A stretch of DNA of 39,729 bases from NCBI GenBank assembly GCA_023231475.1, contig JALJEE010000834.1:1-39729 (forward strand). Reading direction: 5' to 3'. How positions within the stretch are numbered: position 1 is the stretch's first letter; every line of letters begins with the position of its first letter. The DNA is from Seison nebaliae (taxonomy: Eukaryota > Rotifera > Pararotatoria > Seisonacea > Seisonidae). Below the pieces are notes generated by a model. That model was given only the letters and a program-made list of their open reading frames with translations, was not told where the DNA came from and did not search any database. A program made the translations under genes and the position numbers. Of this stretch, positions 11,711 through 23,852 are shown one piece after another.

Positions 11711-11716
11711 ATGTAA
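11711..11716 (+). promoter_or_regulatory. Minimal start-stop uORF (ATGTAA)
   Basis: An ATG followed immediately by TAA ends one base before the ATG of the main ORF at 11718. Such start-stop elements stall or divert scanning ribosomes in other eukaryotes. Here the effect is inferred and depends on the transcript including this site. Confidence 0.45.
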
Positions 11717-11717
11717 A

Positions 11718-13305
11718 ATGGGAAATTTTCATAGTTCTACCACCCATCATCGTGACAAGGAGCAGGTTACGCGCAATGATCGGAAGAGGCGAAAGAAGGC
11801 GAATAAGAAGACTCCACTCCAATCTTCAGGTCTTCGTCGCACATCCACTACGAGGGAGAAGAAAACCTCTCATCGATTAATTGATCGAACGAAATATCTG
11901 CACAAAAGTCGTGACGATTTATTTTTGGATGATATGAAAGAGAATCACCTCAACAAATCCCAAGAGAATTATGATGATAATAAAAGTGTCAACTCAATAT
12001 ATCAATCCAGACCAGCGTTAACTAAATCTGCCATATATCCCAACGATTTCTCTTCACTCCCTCGACATTTTCAAATGCCATCAACATATATGCCTAATTC
12101 GATGTGCATAGCTAATTCTATATCTGCATCCACATTTAATGAATATGGAACATCATCATCTTCTTCTTCTTCTTCTTCTTCATCTTCATCTTCATCTACG
12201 TCATCATATGGTGCAGGATCTGATTGTTCAAATCATTCGATTAAGTCCAATGTTCCTCCTACTCCACCCGTCAGAATTGCCTCAATTCGTCGTTCAGAAA
12301 CTCTTCAACATTTTTCTTTTGACAATTCTTTATCGATTAATCTACCACAATCCGCTCAATCAACATGTCTCCGTCAACGACCGTCGTCAATGGTGGTGGT
12401 AGTTGAGAAATTAAATTCATTCACTTCCCCATCTTCATCAGTACGACCTCTTGTTTCAGGTGGTCGTCAATCGTTCATGAATAATTTCATGAATGATGTC
12501 CATCCATCATCAGAGAAGATCATATCGAATGTTTTCCACAATTCTTCCTTCTCTCGAATTATCATTCAAACATTCCATCGATATCTTCTCCATTTCTGGA
12601 ACTTGAATGAACCGACAATATTCGCACCCACACCACCACCATCCAAAGCAGCAGACAACAACAAAATTAAATGTACGAAACGGAAATTGTTTCGCAAATC
12701 GGCCACTTTCGACAATTCACAAACATTAGACAAATTGGTGACGAATGAGGAGAAGAATGAGAAGAATATTTATCATCATTTAGCCACGACAATACCCTCG
12801 CCCGTCTTGTTGGCTCACAATGAAATTTTATCTAAATTTATAAAAATTTTCTACGAAACCATTTCACGTGATGGAATTAATTTATCTCATTTCCCTTATT
12901 CGAAGAGGAATGGTGCATCTGGAATTAAATCGACATTTATCGACAATTATTCGGTGGAATTGATTTCCCAATTGAAAGAAATGTTGAGTTTCATTCTGAA
13001 GATTTTGAGAACTCTCAAGAAATCATCTCAAATGAAATTGGTGAATGAATTACATTCGAAAGATATTTTGGATATGAATTATTTGAGTCAGAAAGAATTA
13101 AAAAGTTACATGTCCATTCTTCTCATTATCATTTTCGAGCGACTCCGAGAAATCTCTCTCATCATACAACAACGTCCTGTATTAAGTGTTAGTCTTCTTC
13201 TACCGTTCATCATCATTATCATCTCATTAATCTCAATTTATTTTTCAGATATTAGAAGATGTAGAGAATGCATTCAATATATATTCTATTTTAATCGATA
13301 TCTGA
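11718..13305 (+). CDS. Unrecognised, probably N-myristoylated protein with helical C-terminal domain
   Basis: Coding exons are 11718-13187 and 13249-13305, giving 508 residues. The intron is 61 bp with donor GTTAGT and acceptor TTTTTCAG. Reading through it would instead give a hydrophobic tail, whereas splicing gives an amphipathic end (LEDVENAFNIYSILIDI). I do not recognise the family. The N-terminus MGNFHSS fits an N-myristoylation signal and is followed by a polybasic stretch (RKRRKKANKK, about 23-32), a common membrane-targeting pair. Residues 35-280 are low complexity with a long serine run encoded by TCA/TCT (about 12152-12202) and PPTPP and SIRRSE motifs. From about residue 270 the protein becomes helical and hydrophobic-rich (FSRIIIQTFHRYLLHFW; SVELISQLKEMLSFILKIL). 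This looks like a folded C-terminal domain on a disordered membrane tether. A poly(A) signal ATTAAA lies at 13352-13357. Confidence 0.6.
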
Positions 13306-14031
13306 ACATCATTTAATCCCCATTTGTTTCTTGCAAAAAAATGTATTTCTTATTAAAATTTTTTTTCGCGATCTTTTTTCTATCCATCACTATTTCTCTT
13401 CTTTTATACACATTCTCTCTCTCACATCACTTTCTTAACAACATGAACGATTTTTAAGATGATGATATAATATAGAAAATTAAAATTTTCTTTATTATAT
13501 ATATATATATATATGAGTCCGACGGACGAATCATGTCAAAAATGGTTTAATACAGTTAGAAAATAAAAACGGAGAAGCGATAAAAAAGAAGTGGAAAATA
13601 TGCAGGAATAATAACTTCTCTACCACAAAAAACTGTTTCTCCTTTTGACGGAAGAAAGAGATTCCTGATAAATTCCTGAATAAATTGTGAAAAGAAAACT
13701 AAATCATTTTTGTTTGTTTGTTCTTCAAAATTATTTGAGGAGAGAGAGAAAGAGAGAGAAAGAGATAGTGGATGAGAGAAATGTGAACAACGACCGTCCA
13801 AATTACGTCGTTAAATGATTAATAATAAGTTGTGCACAGGTTTCGCTCAAGAGAAAAGAATAAAATAAATTTTCGGCAATTCATAACAAAAAGAAAACTT
13901 GTTTAAAATAAAAAGAAAAAGTTGTTTAAATAAAACGAGAAACATAAAAATAATAATTAGAATCGATAAAATTCATTATTCAATAATTCCGAATATCGAT
14001 TAAATAAGTTTGATCTTACTTTTCTATTTGA
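13306..14031. other. Convergent intergenic region
   Basis: This is the 3' flank of both the unrecognised gene (+) and the elongase (-). It contains a (TA)n run near 13496-13515 and an AG-rich block near 13740-13770. The 81-residue frame at 13556-13801 (minus) is low complexity and not convincing. Confidence 0.5.
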
Positions 14032-14949
14032 TTAATCCTTCTTCAAGATCTTCTTCTTCTCTTCCGCTTTCTTACTGCGATAAGCGTGTATGTAGAAATT
14101 GGAGAATAAAGTGAATAAGATGAGACAATAGATGGAGAGTAGCCATAATCCCCATTTTGGATAATTGCAACCGGTGACGAGAGCGTGTGTTGTATGACAG
14201 AAAGTGAGGACGAATTGGATGAGTTGAGCTTTCGTGATATATTTCTTCCACCACAAATGCTTCCTCATTGACGGGATGGAGGACAATGCATAATATGAAT
14301 ACATGATGACATGAATGAATGAATTGATCATAGCACCGAACGACGATTGTCCACTAGGAATCCATGTCATAACACACCACCAGATGAGGAACATAGAGTA
14401 ATGATGGAAGTAGTGGAGGAATGTAATTTGGTTTTCCTTCTTTCTCACTACCATCAGAATGGTGTCCATGAATTCGATGAGTTTCGAGAAGAAATACCAC
14501 CATAATACATTAACCATTCGTTGTTCTCCTGGTGTGGAGACTCTATTTAACGGTTGACATAACCAATTGTAATCGGCCGCCCATGCCGATAGACCAATTT
14601 CAACAAACATGTAAAGTGAAAGCATCGTTAATGCACCGTTATACAGTACAAGTAATGGTTTGGGCACGTTCAACGGTTGACATTTCCTCATCAATTTCGG
14701 ACCATAGAACGTGATGATCAAGTAGAGTGTAGAGAGGATGATTGTCCATGTTGGATCTTTTTTCAATAGGAGGAAATTATCTGTCCGATAGTCACTGTCG
14801 TCTATCCACTCTTGCCATTTCTCATGTCCTTCATAATAGATGCGGGAGACCTGACTAATGTTGTAACGTTCGGCGAACGATTCGACTTTCTCGTTGGGGA
14901 TCGACGCCTTCAACGACAAGTCATCGTGCAATACGTGCGCTTTATCCAT
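14032..14949 (-). CDS. ELOVL-type very-long-chain fatty acid elongase
   Basis: This is a 305-residue single-exon protein, the usual ELO length. ELOVL enzymes are ER membrane 3-ketoacyl-CoA synthases that condense malonyl-CoA with an acyl-CoA, the first step of each two-carbon elongation. Diagnostic pieces are KLIEFMDTILMVVRKK, the catalytic histidine box HYFHH (H179, H182, H183), NSFIHVIMYSYY, and a hydrophobic multi-span body. The lysine-rich C-terminus (KKAEEKKKILKKD) fits an ER-resident protein but is not an exact KKXX signal. The overall pattern (GLSAWAADYNW..CQPLN..., QSSFGAMINSFIH, TGCNYPKW) is closest to the ELOVL4/ELOVL7-like arthropod group. I cannot assign chain-length or unsaturation preference. 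The gene converges on the unrecognised gene at 11718-13305. Confidence 0.93.
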   Translation of the reverse strand: MDKAHVLHDDLSLKASIPNEKVESFAERYNISQVSRIYYEGHEKWQEWIDDSDYRTDNFLLLKKDPTWTIILSTLYLIITFYGPKLMRKCQPLNVPKPLLVLYNGALTMLSLYMFVEIGLSAWAADYNWLCQPLNRVSTPGEQRMVNVLWWYFFSKLIEFMDTILMVVRKKENQITFLHYFHHYSMFLIWWCVMTWIPSGQSSFGAMINSFIHVIMYSYYALSSIPSMRKHLWWKKYITKAQLIQFVLTFCHTTHALVTGCNYPKWGLWLLSIYCLILFTLFSNFYIHAYRSKKAEEKKKILKKD

Positions 14950-16043
14950 CGTGTGCCGATATGAGTTAGGAAACGATCGAATGAAAAATGAGAAATCTGA
15001 AAATGAAAATAATGATTAATAATGTCAAGAGAAGTTGTAAGGAGAAAAAGTTTTAAGAAAGAAAAAAAAATGACATAATTAAATGGTAAACTAAGATCCG
15101 AACGATATTCTATGGAATCTTGAATGAATTCTGACGTTTTATATTATATCATTCGATATATTTCAAACGTGATTGGACCATCACAATAAGTCGACGAAAT
15201 AATAGACTGTGTAGTAAAATCATTTTTAAATTGAAAGCTTCTCCTCCTCACTCAAATTTGACAGTTGACCTTTTGCAATTTCTTCCTACTTGCTACGGAT
15301 ATGAATCATTGCATTAACCTTATACACGCACACACAGACACACATGTCACATAATAAACACACGTGTGGTTAATTCGCATGTAGACCCTCCTTCGAAAGT
15401 CTGTCTGTCTTCATCCTCTTTGAACAATGAACTAGTATAATGAACGTGCATAAGTATAATTCAATGCCTTTCTGTATTATGTATATAATTGCTACATACA
15501 TCTGTGTATATAAATAGACAATCAAATGATGATTCATTACTAATTTCTCTCATCAATCACTACATAATTCAACATTTAATCTAATGTTTGTTTTAGCTGA
15601 ATTTCCATCTTATCTCTCCTTCAACTGCTACTCATCATTTTACCCTGATTAATTTCCAATTTTACCAAATTTTCAAAAATCATTTTTCTCTCATTATTTT
15701 CAGATAAAAGTTCCACTTGTAAATTTCTCAATATTCTATCTCATCTCCAAACAGTAGCAAATTTACTATATTCTTCTATTCGACCATTTGTCCATAACGG
15801 TAAATAAATTGATTTGTCATTTACCAAATTAATTCTCCATTATTTTTTACCGATAAACATGAAAGATATGGTAAAGCAAAAAAAAATACTGTTCAATTTC
15901 GCGTAAGAAAAGATAGTTATGGAATGTTGATCTGCCAATGGAATGGTCTTATCTCTCGTTAATAATGATTAGATGATTACAGATGAGAGATAAAGATGAT
16001 GAGGTTAGATGGATGAATGATATGTTTGCAGGAATAAAAGTGT
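14950..16043. other. Spacer between elongase and claudin-like genes
   Basis: This holds the presumed elongase 5' flank and the claudin-like gene's 3' flank. A short CA-rich stretch (CACGCACACACAGACACACATG) occurs near 15325-15347, with CACGTG at about 15361. No gene is visible. Confidence 0.45.
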
Positions 16044-16643
16044 TCAGTCCACTCGAGTGTCGAGAAAGAAGAAAACAACGGAAATCAGTCCAGTAAATAA
16101 TGAGATTGTTGCGATAATGTAGCTGTAGCCGATTACAGTATCCGTATCATTGATAGATAATCCTTTTCCACCGAATCCCATAGTAAATACTGTGATTGTC
16201 ATTCCGATAACTGCAAATTAAATTAGAGTTCGATCTCATGAAACAGAATTATAAATCTCACCTGAAACAAATGTTAACCACGCCAATAATGACGAGAAAA
16301 CGCTACGCTTCGCATACCAATAGCAGAAAAGTCCAACAAATGCCAAAAGGATTGAAATGAATTGTACGATGACGGATATGGTGAAGAAGAATTGGGATGC
16401 GATAAGATAATCGGGAGCGTCTGGTTTCCCAATATTGGCTTTACAAATATCATCGATACCAAACGCCCAATTGATTCTTTTGCAACTGTACCATAGCCCA
16501 TCATGGAGGAACGTTTTCGCTAAAGATAAATCTTCTTTATTCCAATAATTTGTACTGAGTGCAACAACTGCCAAACAGAATGTTGTTATTAAGAAAACCA
16601 GACCGATAATATAGAATTTGCTCGGTTGCGCTAATTTCACCAT
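16044..16643 (-). CDS. Claudin/PMP22-fold four-pass membrane protein
   Basis: Coding exons on the minus strand are 16262-16643 and 16044-16210, separated by a 51-bp intron (donor GTGAGA, acceptor TTTGCAG), giving 182 residues. Four hydrophobic segments are visible: about 11-31 (YIIGLVFLITTFCLAVVAL), about 81-104, about 112-133 (spanning the splice) and about 153-175 (YIIATISLFTGLISVVFFF). The first extracellular loop has the claudin signature: W34, then GLW (49-51), C54 and C67. Claudin-fold proteins build paracellular barriers (septate junctions in arthropods) or act as channel accessory subunits; which applies here cannot be told. The start ATG sits just before the first membrane span. It has the only GTG-type splice donor among the introns I placed. 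Confidence 0.82.
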
Positions 16644-19600
16644 TATTCTGATAGAATAAACTTGTGATATCTCGATTGAATAATGTCAGAACAAATGAGG
16701 AAATGTCATAAAACGATTGAAGACATAGAGGGAAATGTTTCTTGTTGCCAACGAAATGAGGTCAGATGGGATATAATAACAGGAGAAATTAAAAGTGGGT
16801 CACATAATGAATTGGATGCGGAAGTTTTCAACAATTCTCTTCTCATCAATTCTCAGTGATGATCGCACGAATGTTATTTTCAGAATTTAAGCTTTTCAGC
16901 CACTACAATTTTTCAGATGAGATACTTATCGACTCCATTGTTACTATAATAACTGAAATTATGTTATTAATCAAATGAAGAACAAAAGATATTTCTCATA
17001 AAAATTGGAATGATAATTCAAAAAAGAGACTATACTATTATGTATATATATTATGAGAATATAACTGAGTTCAATAAATAATTTAGAATTATATAATTTA
17101 ATCAACAATTCTAACTAATCAATATTAATAATTTCATAAATTTATATATTTGTTTCAATCGGAAACATTTTAGACATTGTTATTATAAATTTAAACATAT
17201 GCTTGTACGATGTAAACTTACATTACTTTATAAATCTATGAAACAATTCCATGTTCTTAATAAGTACTGTAAGTTATTTGCATGATAGATATCTTCTCTT
17301 ATTGCACCACATAATTAATTTGTTTTATTATCAATATATTGAATCGATGTCGAAATATATTTTAAGAAGATGATATTGTGGTGATTATAATCAACTGGAA
17401 GAATGTGGAAAATAACCTTCAATTGTCTTGGTTGGAGAAAAATTTAAACTTGACATGAAAATGATTCGAAGTTTAAATTGTTGACGAATAATCAATTGAA
17501 TGGAACCGATATTCCAAAGTTTGAATATAAATGTAATGTCAGTAAATTTCTTGCTTGTTATGCTATGCTTGATTGCAGAAAAAAGAGTTCTGCAACGGTG
17601 TATTGTAATTCCTAATTCCTCAAAGTGGCAATAATGACTCTAGCGACGAGAACTCCTATCGTTTAATATTGTTGGTTAAATGATAACTTTCTCTACTGGA
17701 ATGGATACTTATAATGAGGACTTACATTGTTAGGAATTTTCTAGTCCATCTTTTAAAGATCTATCATGCTCATCATTATATTTCTTATATGTATAGAATC
17801 TATACATATGATTCTCTCTCGAAGCCTACATGGCTATATAATGCACGAAAATTGGGAGATTAATTCTCCATCGCATTCTCCATCATTGGGATTTCATATG
17901 GTTCATGACAATCCCAAAAATAAAGGTCGAATCATCCATATCAATATATATCGATACATCATTTCATATTGGAAGATCCGGAAAGGAAATGTAGAAACAT
18001 TCATAAAGAGTTTCGAAATCGAAAACCAAACCAAATTATTAAAAAATCATGATGATATAATATATTGTAGGAAAAGAATGACAGACAATTCGGAGACTTC
18101 TTAATACCTAAACCTAATACCTAAAACACACTATCTATATTCTATACTGTATCTATGTAGTATAGTATCCTATATCTATATATAATTAAACGTTGTAACT
18201 AATCGATTATCTGAAATTTCTATAATCTTCAATTCGTTTCAATAAATGGATAAATATTTCAATTTTTCCGAATTTTAGTCTTCCCGTTTTCGTCAATTTG
18301 ATAACTTAAAATCACCTTGAACATTAACGTTGAATCATCAAACCAATATATTTATCGTTTATTTAATCAAATCGTTTAACTTGATCCATATTTTCTTAAC
18401 GAATATTTTACACCATTTTCAACAAACTTTTATATTAACAAGATGAATAACATTAAATCGATGATGAAAATAATAATAAATTTGTGTTTCAAGTAGAAAG
18501 TGAAAAAAACCGAAGTCCTTGAACGCATCAATAATTATAATTCATCAATAACTGACCTAAATTGAATCAACTTATACAAAGTAATCATTCATTTACAATT
18601 TATTGTGTAAAACATAATAAGCATAATAATATGAATTTCAATTTAGAATTGGTCTGTATAGTCTCTCATAACTATCTTCCCGCTTATTTGAAACATGAAC
18701 ATCAAAATTTCGAAGAGTCTAATATCGAATGCTCTCCTTGGAAGTGGAAACCACTTTTCAAAATGATCATATATATTATATAACAATCTCTCAATTCGAA
18801 TGATCAGAAAAATAGTTCTAGGTTTAATAATTGCTAATTTTAATCTTATGAACAATCATCCAACCACAACTTTCTTTTATTCGCTCATTAATTCTGAACT
18901 TGTAAATATTATTATCTTACTTTAAAAAGAATTTGGTTTTGATTTTTATCTGATTAACCATACGTACCAGTAGATTTGATACACAACTAATAACTCGCAC
19001 CATTTCCATCCAAGTCTTCTTCATTTAACATTTTATCTGGCCCAGTGAACGATCTGGATGATGTTCTCATCATATTTTTGGAGTTTCTTGAAGAAATTAT
19101 AAACCACTTCATTCTACTGTTTCCTTTTAGTGCACTCCTCGACCTCGGATAACACATTGATCATGTGTTTTGCTCAATCTGCCACTTATACCATCTGCTA
19201 CTTCATCCTCTTATTTCATTATTAACCAACTTCTTTCACATGTCAAAAAACCAGTTAATAAATGATAAACTTTTCAAATAAAAAAATTAACAACAGGAAA
19301 GAATAATATTTTAATAATGATATAAATAGTGCCGTAAAATACGAAAATTAATTATACGTCAGTTTACACCAATTTCTCGTCATTATCTTCCATTTAAGTT
19401 AACAGAGTTATTTTTCTAATACATCCAGTGCATGACAACAGAATTGCTTGACAAATCTTCTAATAGATTATTTTTCAGAACTTCTTCAAAAAATCCCGTT
19501 GGGATAATTCATAAATATCATTTCACCCATATATTATATGAATAATTTTTCTAAGTGCTTTTAATCTTAGGAAGAGACGACAAAACGACAAAACATTAGA

Positions 19601-22534
19601 GACATCATTTGAATATCATTAACCGATTAGAAAGAAGAAACACTATAATATAATATATATAATCTTTATCAAAAAAAAATATTTTACACAAAATCTGGAT
19701 CAATTACATTCTATCCACCGTTAATCATTACATTAGCTATTGAAACTTAATTACATGTTTAACGGTTATGTGTCATTATTATCGTTAAAAAACTAACAAT
19801 TCCTTCTGTAATTCTGAAAGAACTATCTTCAAAAGTAACTGTATATTTTCCATATAACTTTTTAATTTGTTTAGAATGTTTCATTAATTCTCTTATCATT
19901 TCCTCAATGTTAATAATTCCGAAATCGATATTAGAACAGCTCTAATTCTATGATAGCTGATATGATTAAGTAGACAGAGAGGAGACCAGTCCATCAACGA
20001 ATTTATATTCTATAAATACTTATTTCTATTGAAAAATTATTGAAAATTTACAACACGTAATTCCCAGGTTTTTTACGTTGCCATTTTGGCAACGTATGAA
20101 TGGCGATTAATAAGATTCATTCTCATCAGACGTATGATTTTTTTTGCAATTGAAACACAATTTACGACAAAATCATCAATTTCGTATTACAATGAAGCTA
20201 ATTGTTGTGCTGCGAAGAAAACAGTGTGAATTATGAAGCAAATGACGTTATAATAGGAAATTTCATGAAAATTTTTCCATAATCGTAAAACTGAATTTGG
20301 GGGATAGTCGGTTTAGGGAATGGAGAAGTTTTTTTTATCATTTTTTCCTAAAAAGGGCGAGGAAAACGCCTATAATTGTATCAATCAGAAAGAAGGTAAT
20401 ATTAAGTTAGATAGTCGTATAAAAAATTACGATAATTTACATTTAAATACGAAACATTCGTATTTCTCGAATCGTATGGGACATTCATCAATTACAGTTT
20501 TCAGGAAATTCTCTTTCTTTCTCAATGTCTATACTCTCGACAGATATTATATCTGCCTTCTAATATAGGAACAAAAGAAAATTTTCGTAATTCTACACAT
20601 TATTTAAATGAGTCATAGTTGTTGTTAGATCGCTCTTATTATCAATGTAAATATATCGAATATGTTTATGCGATATTTTTTTTCTTTTCTCGAAAAATTT
20701 CTCGATTACATATTACTTCGACTTCTGCTCGATTTCAAATTTTACCTTATTTCCGCCTTAATTTGAGAACAGTTAAGGAATGATCGATTGGAGGACAGAT
20801 CGTATTTATGTAAACAAATTTTAAAGCAGACATTTCAGAACAGAAAATTAAGACAGTTTTAAACCTAACATTAACTTTTCCGACAGTTACCAGTCTTATT
20901 TCATGGCCTTAATCTTACAATGAAATTCAGATGAAATGGGGGTAATCTTCTATTAAAGCCGAACCACATAAAGTTGGTAATACTTAATTCCACATTCTTT
21001 AGATTTGCCATCCAAAAAACTGACGATTCTTCAACTCCTCCTGATTTGTCTATTCTATTCTGGGAAATCTGTTTCGTATTGATCATTTATGTATCCAGAT
21101 AATATGCCGTCAATTCTTCATTTCTTTATTGAATATTCTGTTCGTGCAATTTTTTCAAACAATTTGAAATTTGAGAACTATCTGAGAAATAAAAAAAATT
21201 AATTAAGAACTTTTCTAATTGTCGATTTATAACTGGTATTCACAATCATTTTATTCAGGATTACAATCTGTCCGGTTACCAACTGATCATCTTGATAATC
21301 GTCGAATATGAAAGGAAAGACAGTCGTTATCTGATTTTACGACCTAAATGTCCGTTTCCTTTATTTACATTATCTATGTAGGTTTCTCTGTTTATTTACT
21401 AGTTTTCAAAAAAAAGATAATTCGTCCACATATTACATTATTATTGAACAGCGTCTTTTTTTATTTTCTCACAACTCAAATCTGACACGTGAAAAAAACA
21501 TTAAACATATTTAATGATCGTCAATATTAATGATTCTGGAAACACCTTGCGAAACCAATATATTCTTCTTCCAATGACAAATAAGAATGAAGTAAAATTC
21601 CTTTAGTTAACCAACAAATGATTTTAATACAATATAATTATAATAATAATTTACTTTATGAAAATAATCTTCAAACGTAGTCTGATCACGCAAATTATGA
21701 GATTCTGTTAATTATTTCTAATCATATATGATTTTACGTATTAATTCTGTTGGTGGAGTAACGAATGTTTTAAATAAAATTTTAACAGAAAAATTATGAT
21801 TCATTTCTTTCGGAAGTCTACGTCATTTATACATATCATACTGATCGATAGACTTTATGAACAATTTCATACTATTCTTTTGAAACATTCTTCGTTTTTC
21901 ATGTATGACCCAAATGAGATAAAACCATTAGAAGTCGAAGACAAACATTTTTACACTCGTCCCCCCCACCACCTATTCTTCCCACATACTACAAATAATG
22001 AGAGATTCGTTTGCCTTTTTGATATATTTTTTATTATCCAATATTTTGTGTTTTTACGAGAATGAAATGAAAAGAAAGATGAAACAGTTATTATATTTTT
22101 GATGTAAATGACGTCGAAAATTCAAATGAAAAATAGAACAATATTATGTTATTCCTACCTTTTTCTTTCATTTTCTTATTTGAACAACTTGGAATGAAAT
22201 TCTTCTTTAAAAAATTAGGGGAACAATGCATCTGAATAAATTAAAGATTATGAATAATAATGAACGATTTGAAATAAAATGATTTAGGGGATGATTAGCA
22301 AATATTTTTTCTCAAAGAATGGAGAAAAGGTGAGAGATCTCAAAAAACTATTTAAGTCTCGCTTGATGTGAGAAGGAAATTTGTATTATTTTCAGTTTTA
22401 GTATTCAGTTTAATTTTTCTTTCAATTGGTCAATGTTACAGGAACATATCTCGAAAAATATATTTGTGTCCATTCTGTGATATTATTCCTTAGAAGATAG
22501 ATTTAAAAGTTTGATTCCACAATTCTCCAGAAGA
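16644..22534. other. 5.9-kb AT-rich region with no recognisable gene
   Basis: No conserved domain was found on either strand. Short open frames at 18562-18783 (+), 18643-18855 (-), 20320-20568 (+), 20901-21086 (-) and 21796-22065 (+) look like chance. The frame at 17766-18104 is listed separately as weak. On the minus strand, fragments near 19035-19190 faintly resemble transposase-like text but are broken by stops. The 5' flank of DES1 lies at the right end. Confidence 0.4.
17766..18104 (+). CDS. Weak candidate small ORF with hydrophobic start
   Basis: This 112-residue frame begins with a true ATG and a hydrophobic stretch (MLIIIFLICIESIHMIL) that could be a signal peptide. A mixed polar body without repeated motifs or cysteine pattern follows (a single cysteine, in IIYCRKR). 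I do not recognise it. It could be a small lineage-specific secreted protein or a chance frame. It is listed because it is the only ATG-initiated frame above 100 codons in this 5.9-kb region. Confidence 0.2.
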   Translation: MLIIIFLICIESIHMILSRSLHGYIMHENWEINSPSHSPSLGFHMVHDNPKNKGRIIHINIYRYIISYWKIRKGNVETFIKSFEIENQTKLLKNHDDIIYCRKRMTDNSETS

Positions 22535-23745
22535 ATGGGGGGAACGATAACAAAAACGAATTTCGAATGGACTTACACAGGTGAGCCGCATGAAACCAGA
22601 AGAAAAGTAATGCTAGCGAAATATCCTCAAATAAAGAAATTATTTGGACCCGATCCCATCATAGTTCTACCGGTTAGTTAACTTTTCCATTTATTTAAGC
22701 TATATACTACTATTTTGATAAGATTACATTTAGTGTGGTCGTTCAAACACTTATCAGTTATTGGATGTACAAATATGATGTGTCTTGGATATATCTGACA
22801 TTCGTCGCTTGGATTGTTGGTGGTACATTTAATAATTCGTTGCAATTAGTCCTACACGAACTTTCACACAATTTAGCGTTCGGTAATCAAAGATTATGGG
22901 CCAATCGTTTTTTAAGTTTCTTCGCCAACCTTCCACTGGGCGTACCTGCTGCCTCAACATTCAAAAAATATCATATCGATCATCATCGGTTCGTTAGTTT
23001 TTCTTCTCTCATAAATAATTAAAAGGAATTAATTTCCAGTTATTTAGGTTTCGATGGATTAGATGTTGATGTACCATCTGATTTTGAATGTTTATTCTTT
23101 CATTATGAATTCACCAAACTCTTCTGGTTATTATTGCAACCATTGTTTTATGCGTTGCGTCCGATGTTCGTCAATCCCCAAATACTCAATCGAGAAGAAA
23201 TTATCAACTGGACAATCCAATTGTCATACGATGTCATCATTCTACAATTATTCGGAGTGAAGGGATTAAGCTATTTAATTTTATCTTCACTTATTGGAAT
23301 GGGTTTCCATCCAATGGCTGGACATTTCATCAGTGAACATTATACGTTTAAAGAAGGCTTCGAAACTTATTCTTATTACGGAATCCTCAATTATTTGGGC
23401 TACAACGTCGGTTACCATAATGAACATCATGATTTCCCTTATATCGCCTGCAGGAAATTGCCACAATTGAAAGCAATCGCTCCCGAATATTATGATCCAC
23501 TTCCTTGTTATACGTCTTGGGTGTTCGTTCTATGGATATTTCTAACGGACAAAACAATCGGACCATGTTCGCGTGTGAAACGACATGCACGGACTGATAA
23601 GAAATTGGATATGGAAACCGTTTTACCTGATATCGAATACAGTTATACTCCAATGTGGAAACTAGTCGCTGAGGATGCTCTCCTCCTATTTCCCAATCAA
23701 TATTATCGTACTAAAAACGGAGAGATTTATAAGAAAGTTTCATAA
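22535..23745 (+). CDS. DEGS1: Dihydroceramide/sphingolipid delta-4 desaturase (DES1)
   Basis: Coding exons are 22535-22672, 22723-22988 and 23040-23745, giving 369 residues; the introns are 50 and 51 bp. DES1 introduces the 4,5-trans double bond that turns dihydroceramide into ceramide in the ER membrane. The N-terminus [12 protein letters not shown] is family-typical, with Gly2 and Thr6 fitting N-myristoylation. All three di-iron histidine boxes are intact: HELSH (91-95), HIDHH (130-134) and HNEHH (261-265). Family blocks such as [22 protein letters not shown] and GHFISEHY are clear. The splice positions restore a gap-free match around [16 protein letters not shown] and HHR|YLG. The C-terminus runs about 46 residues past the end of vertebrate DES1. 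A poly(A) signal AATAAA is at 23847-23852. The Drosophila equivalent is ifc. Confidence 0.95.
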
Positions 23746-23831
23746 GAGATGAAAATCGACGTCTTCAAAAATTCTTGTAAATTTACCAAAAAACAATGAA
23801 ATGATGGATTGGATTAATCTGATTAATAGTT

Positions 23832-23852
23832 TTTATTTGAAAACGAAATAAA
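23832..23852. terminator. Back-to-back poly(A) signals of convergent DES1 and TBC genes
   Basis: AATAAA at 23847-23852 (+) lies 102 bp after the DES1 stop. TTTATT at 23832-23837 is AATAAA on the minus strand, about 290 bp after the TBC gene's stop. If both are used, the two transcripts overlap tail to tail by a short distance. Confidence 0.5.

Larger units (their letters stand above)
5737..11717. other. 6-kb region without a recognisable gene
   Basis: The sequence is AT-rich with pyrimidine-rich runs (CTCTCTC, TTTCTTTC). Open frames at 6683-7090 and 9743-9958 lack an ATG start (GTG and TTG) and show no domain. Those at 7144-7335, 9035-9280 and 10656-10889 are low-complexity and unconvincing. 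Separately listed are microsatellites near 7565, 9566, 10619 and 10970, a G-rich motif at 9232-9261, and an 18-bp palindrome at 11445-11462. Since the region lies upstream of two outward-facing genes, it could hold their regulatory DNA. Confidence 0.4.

Noticed and set aside
18980..19260. Minus-strand fragments resembling transposase text (VYNFFKKLQKYDENI and a second piece)
   Set aside because: Fragments are short, broken by stops, and in the wrong order for the transposase family that came to mind.
21200..21390. About 60-codon stop-free stretch on the plus strand after TTATTCAG
   Set aside because: No ATG, no conserved motif, and no partner exon with matching splice phase.
22734..22740. 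Acceptor TAG at 22731-22733 for DES1 exon 2
   Set aside because: It breaks the reading frame with the donor at 22673. The AAG acceptor at 22721-22722 keeps phase and gives a gap-free family match.
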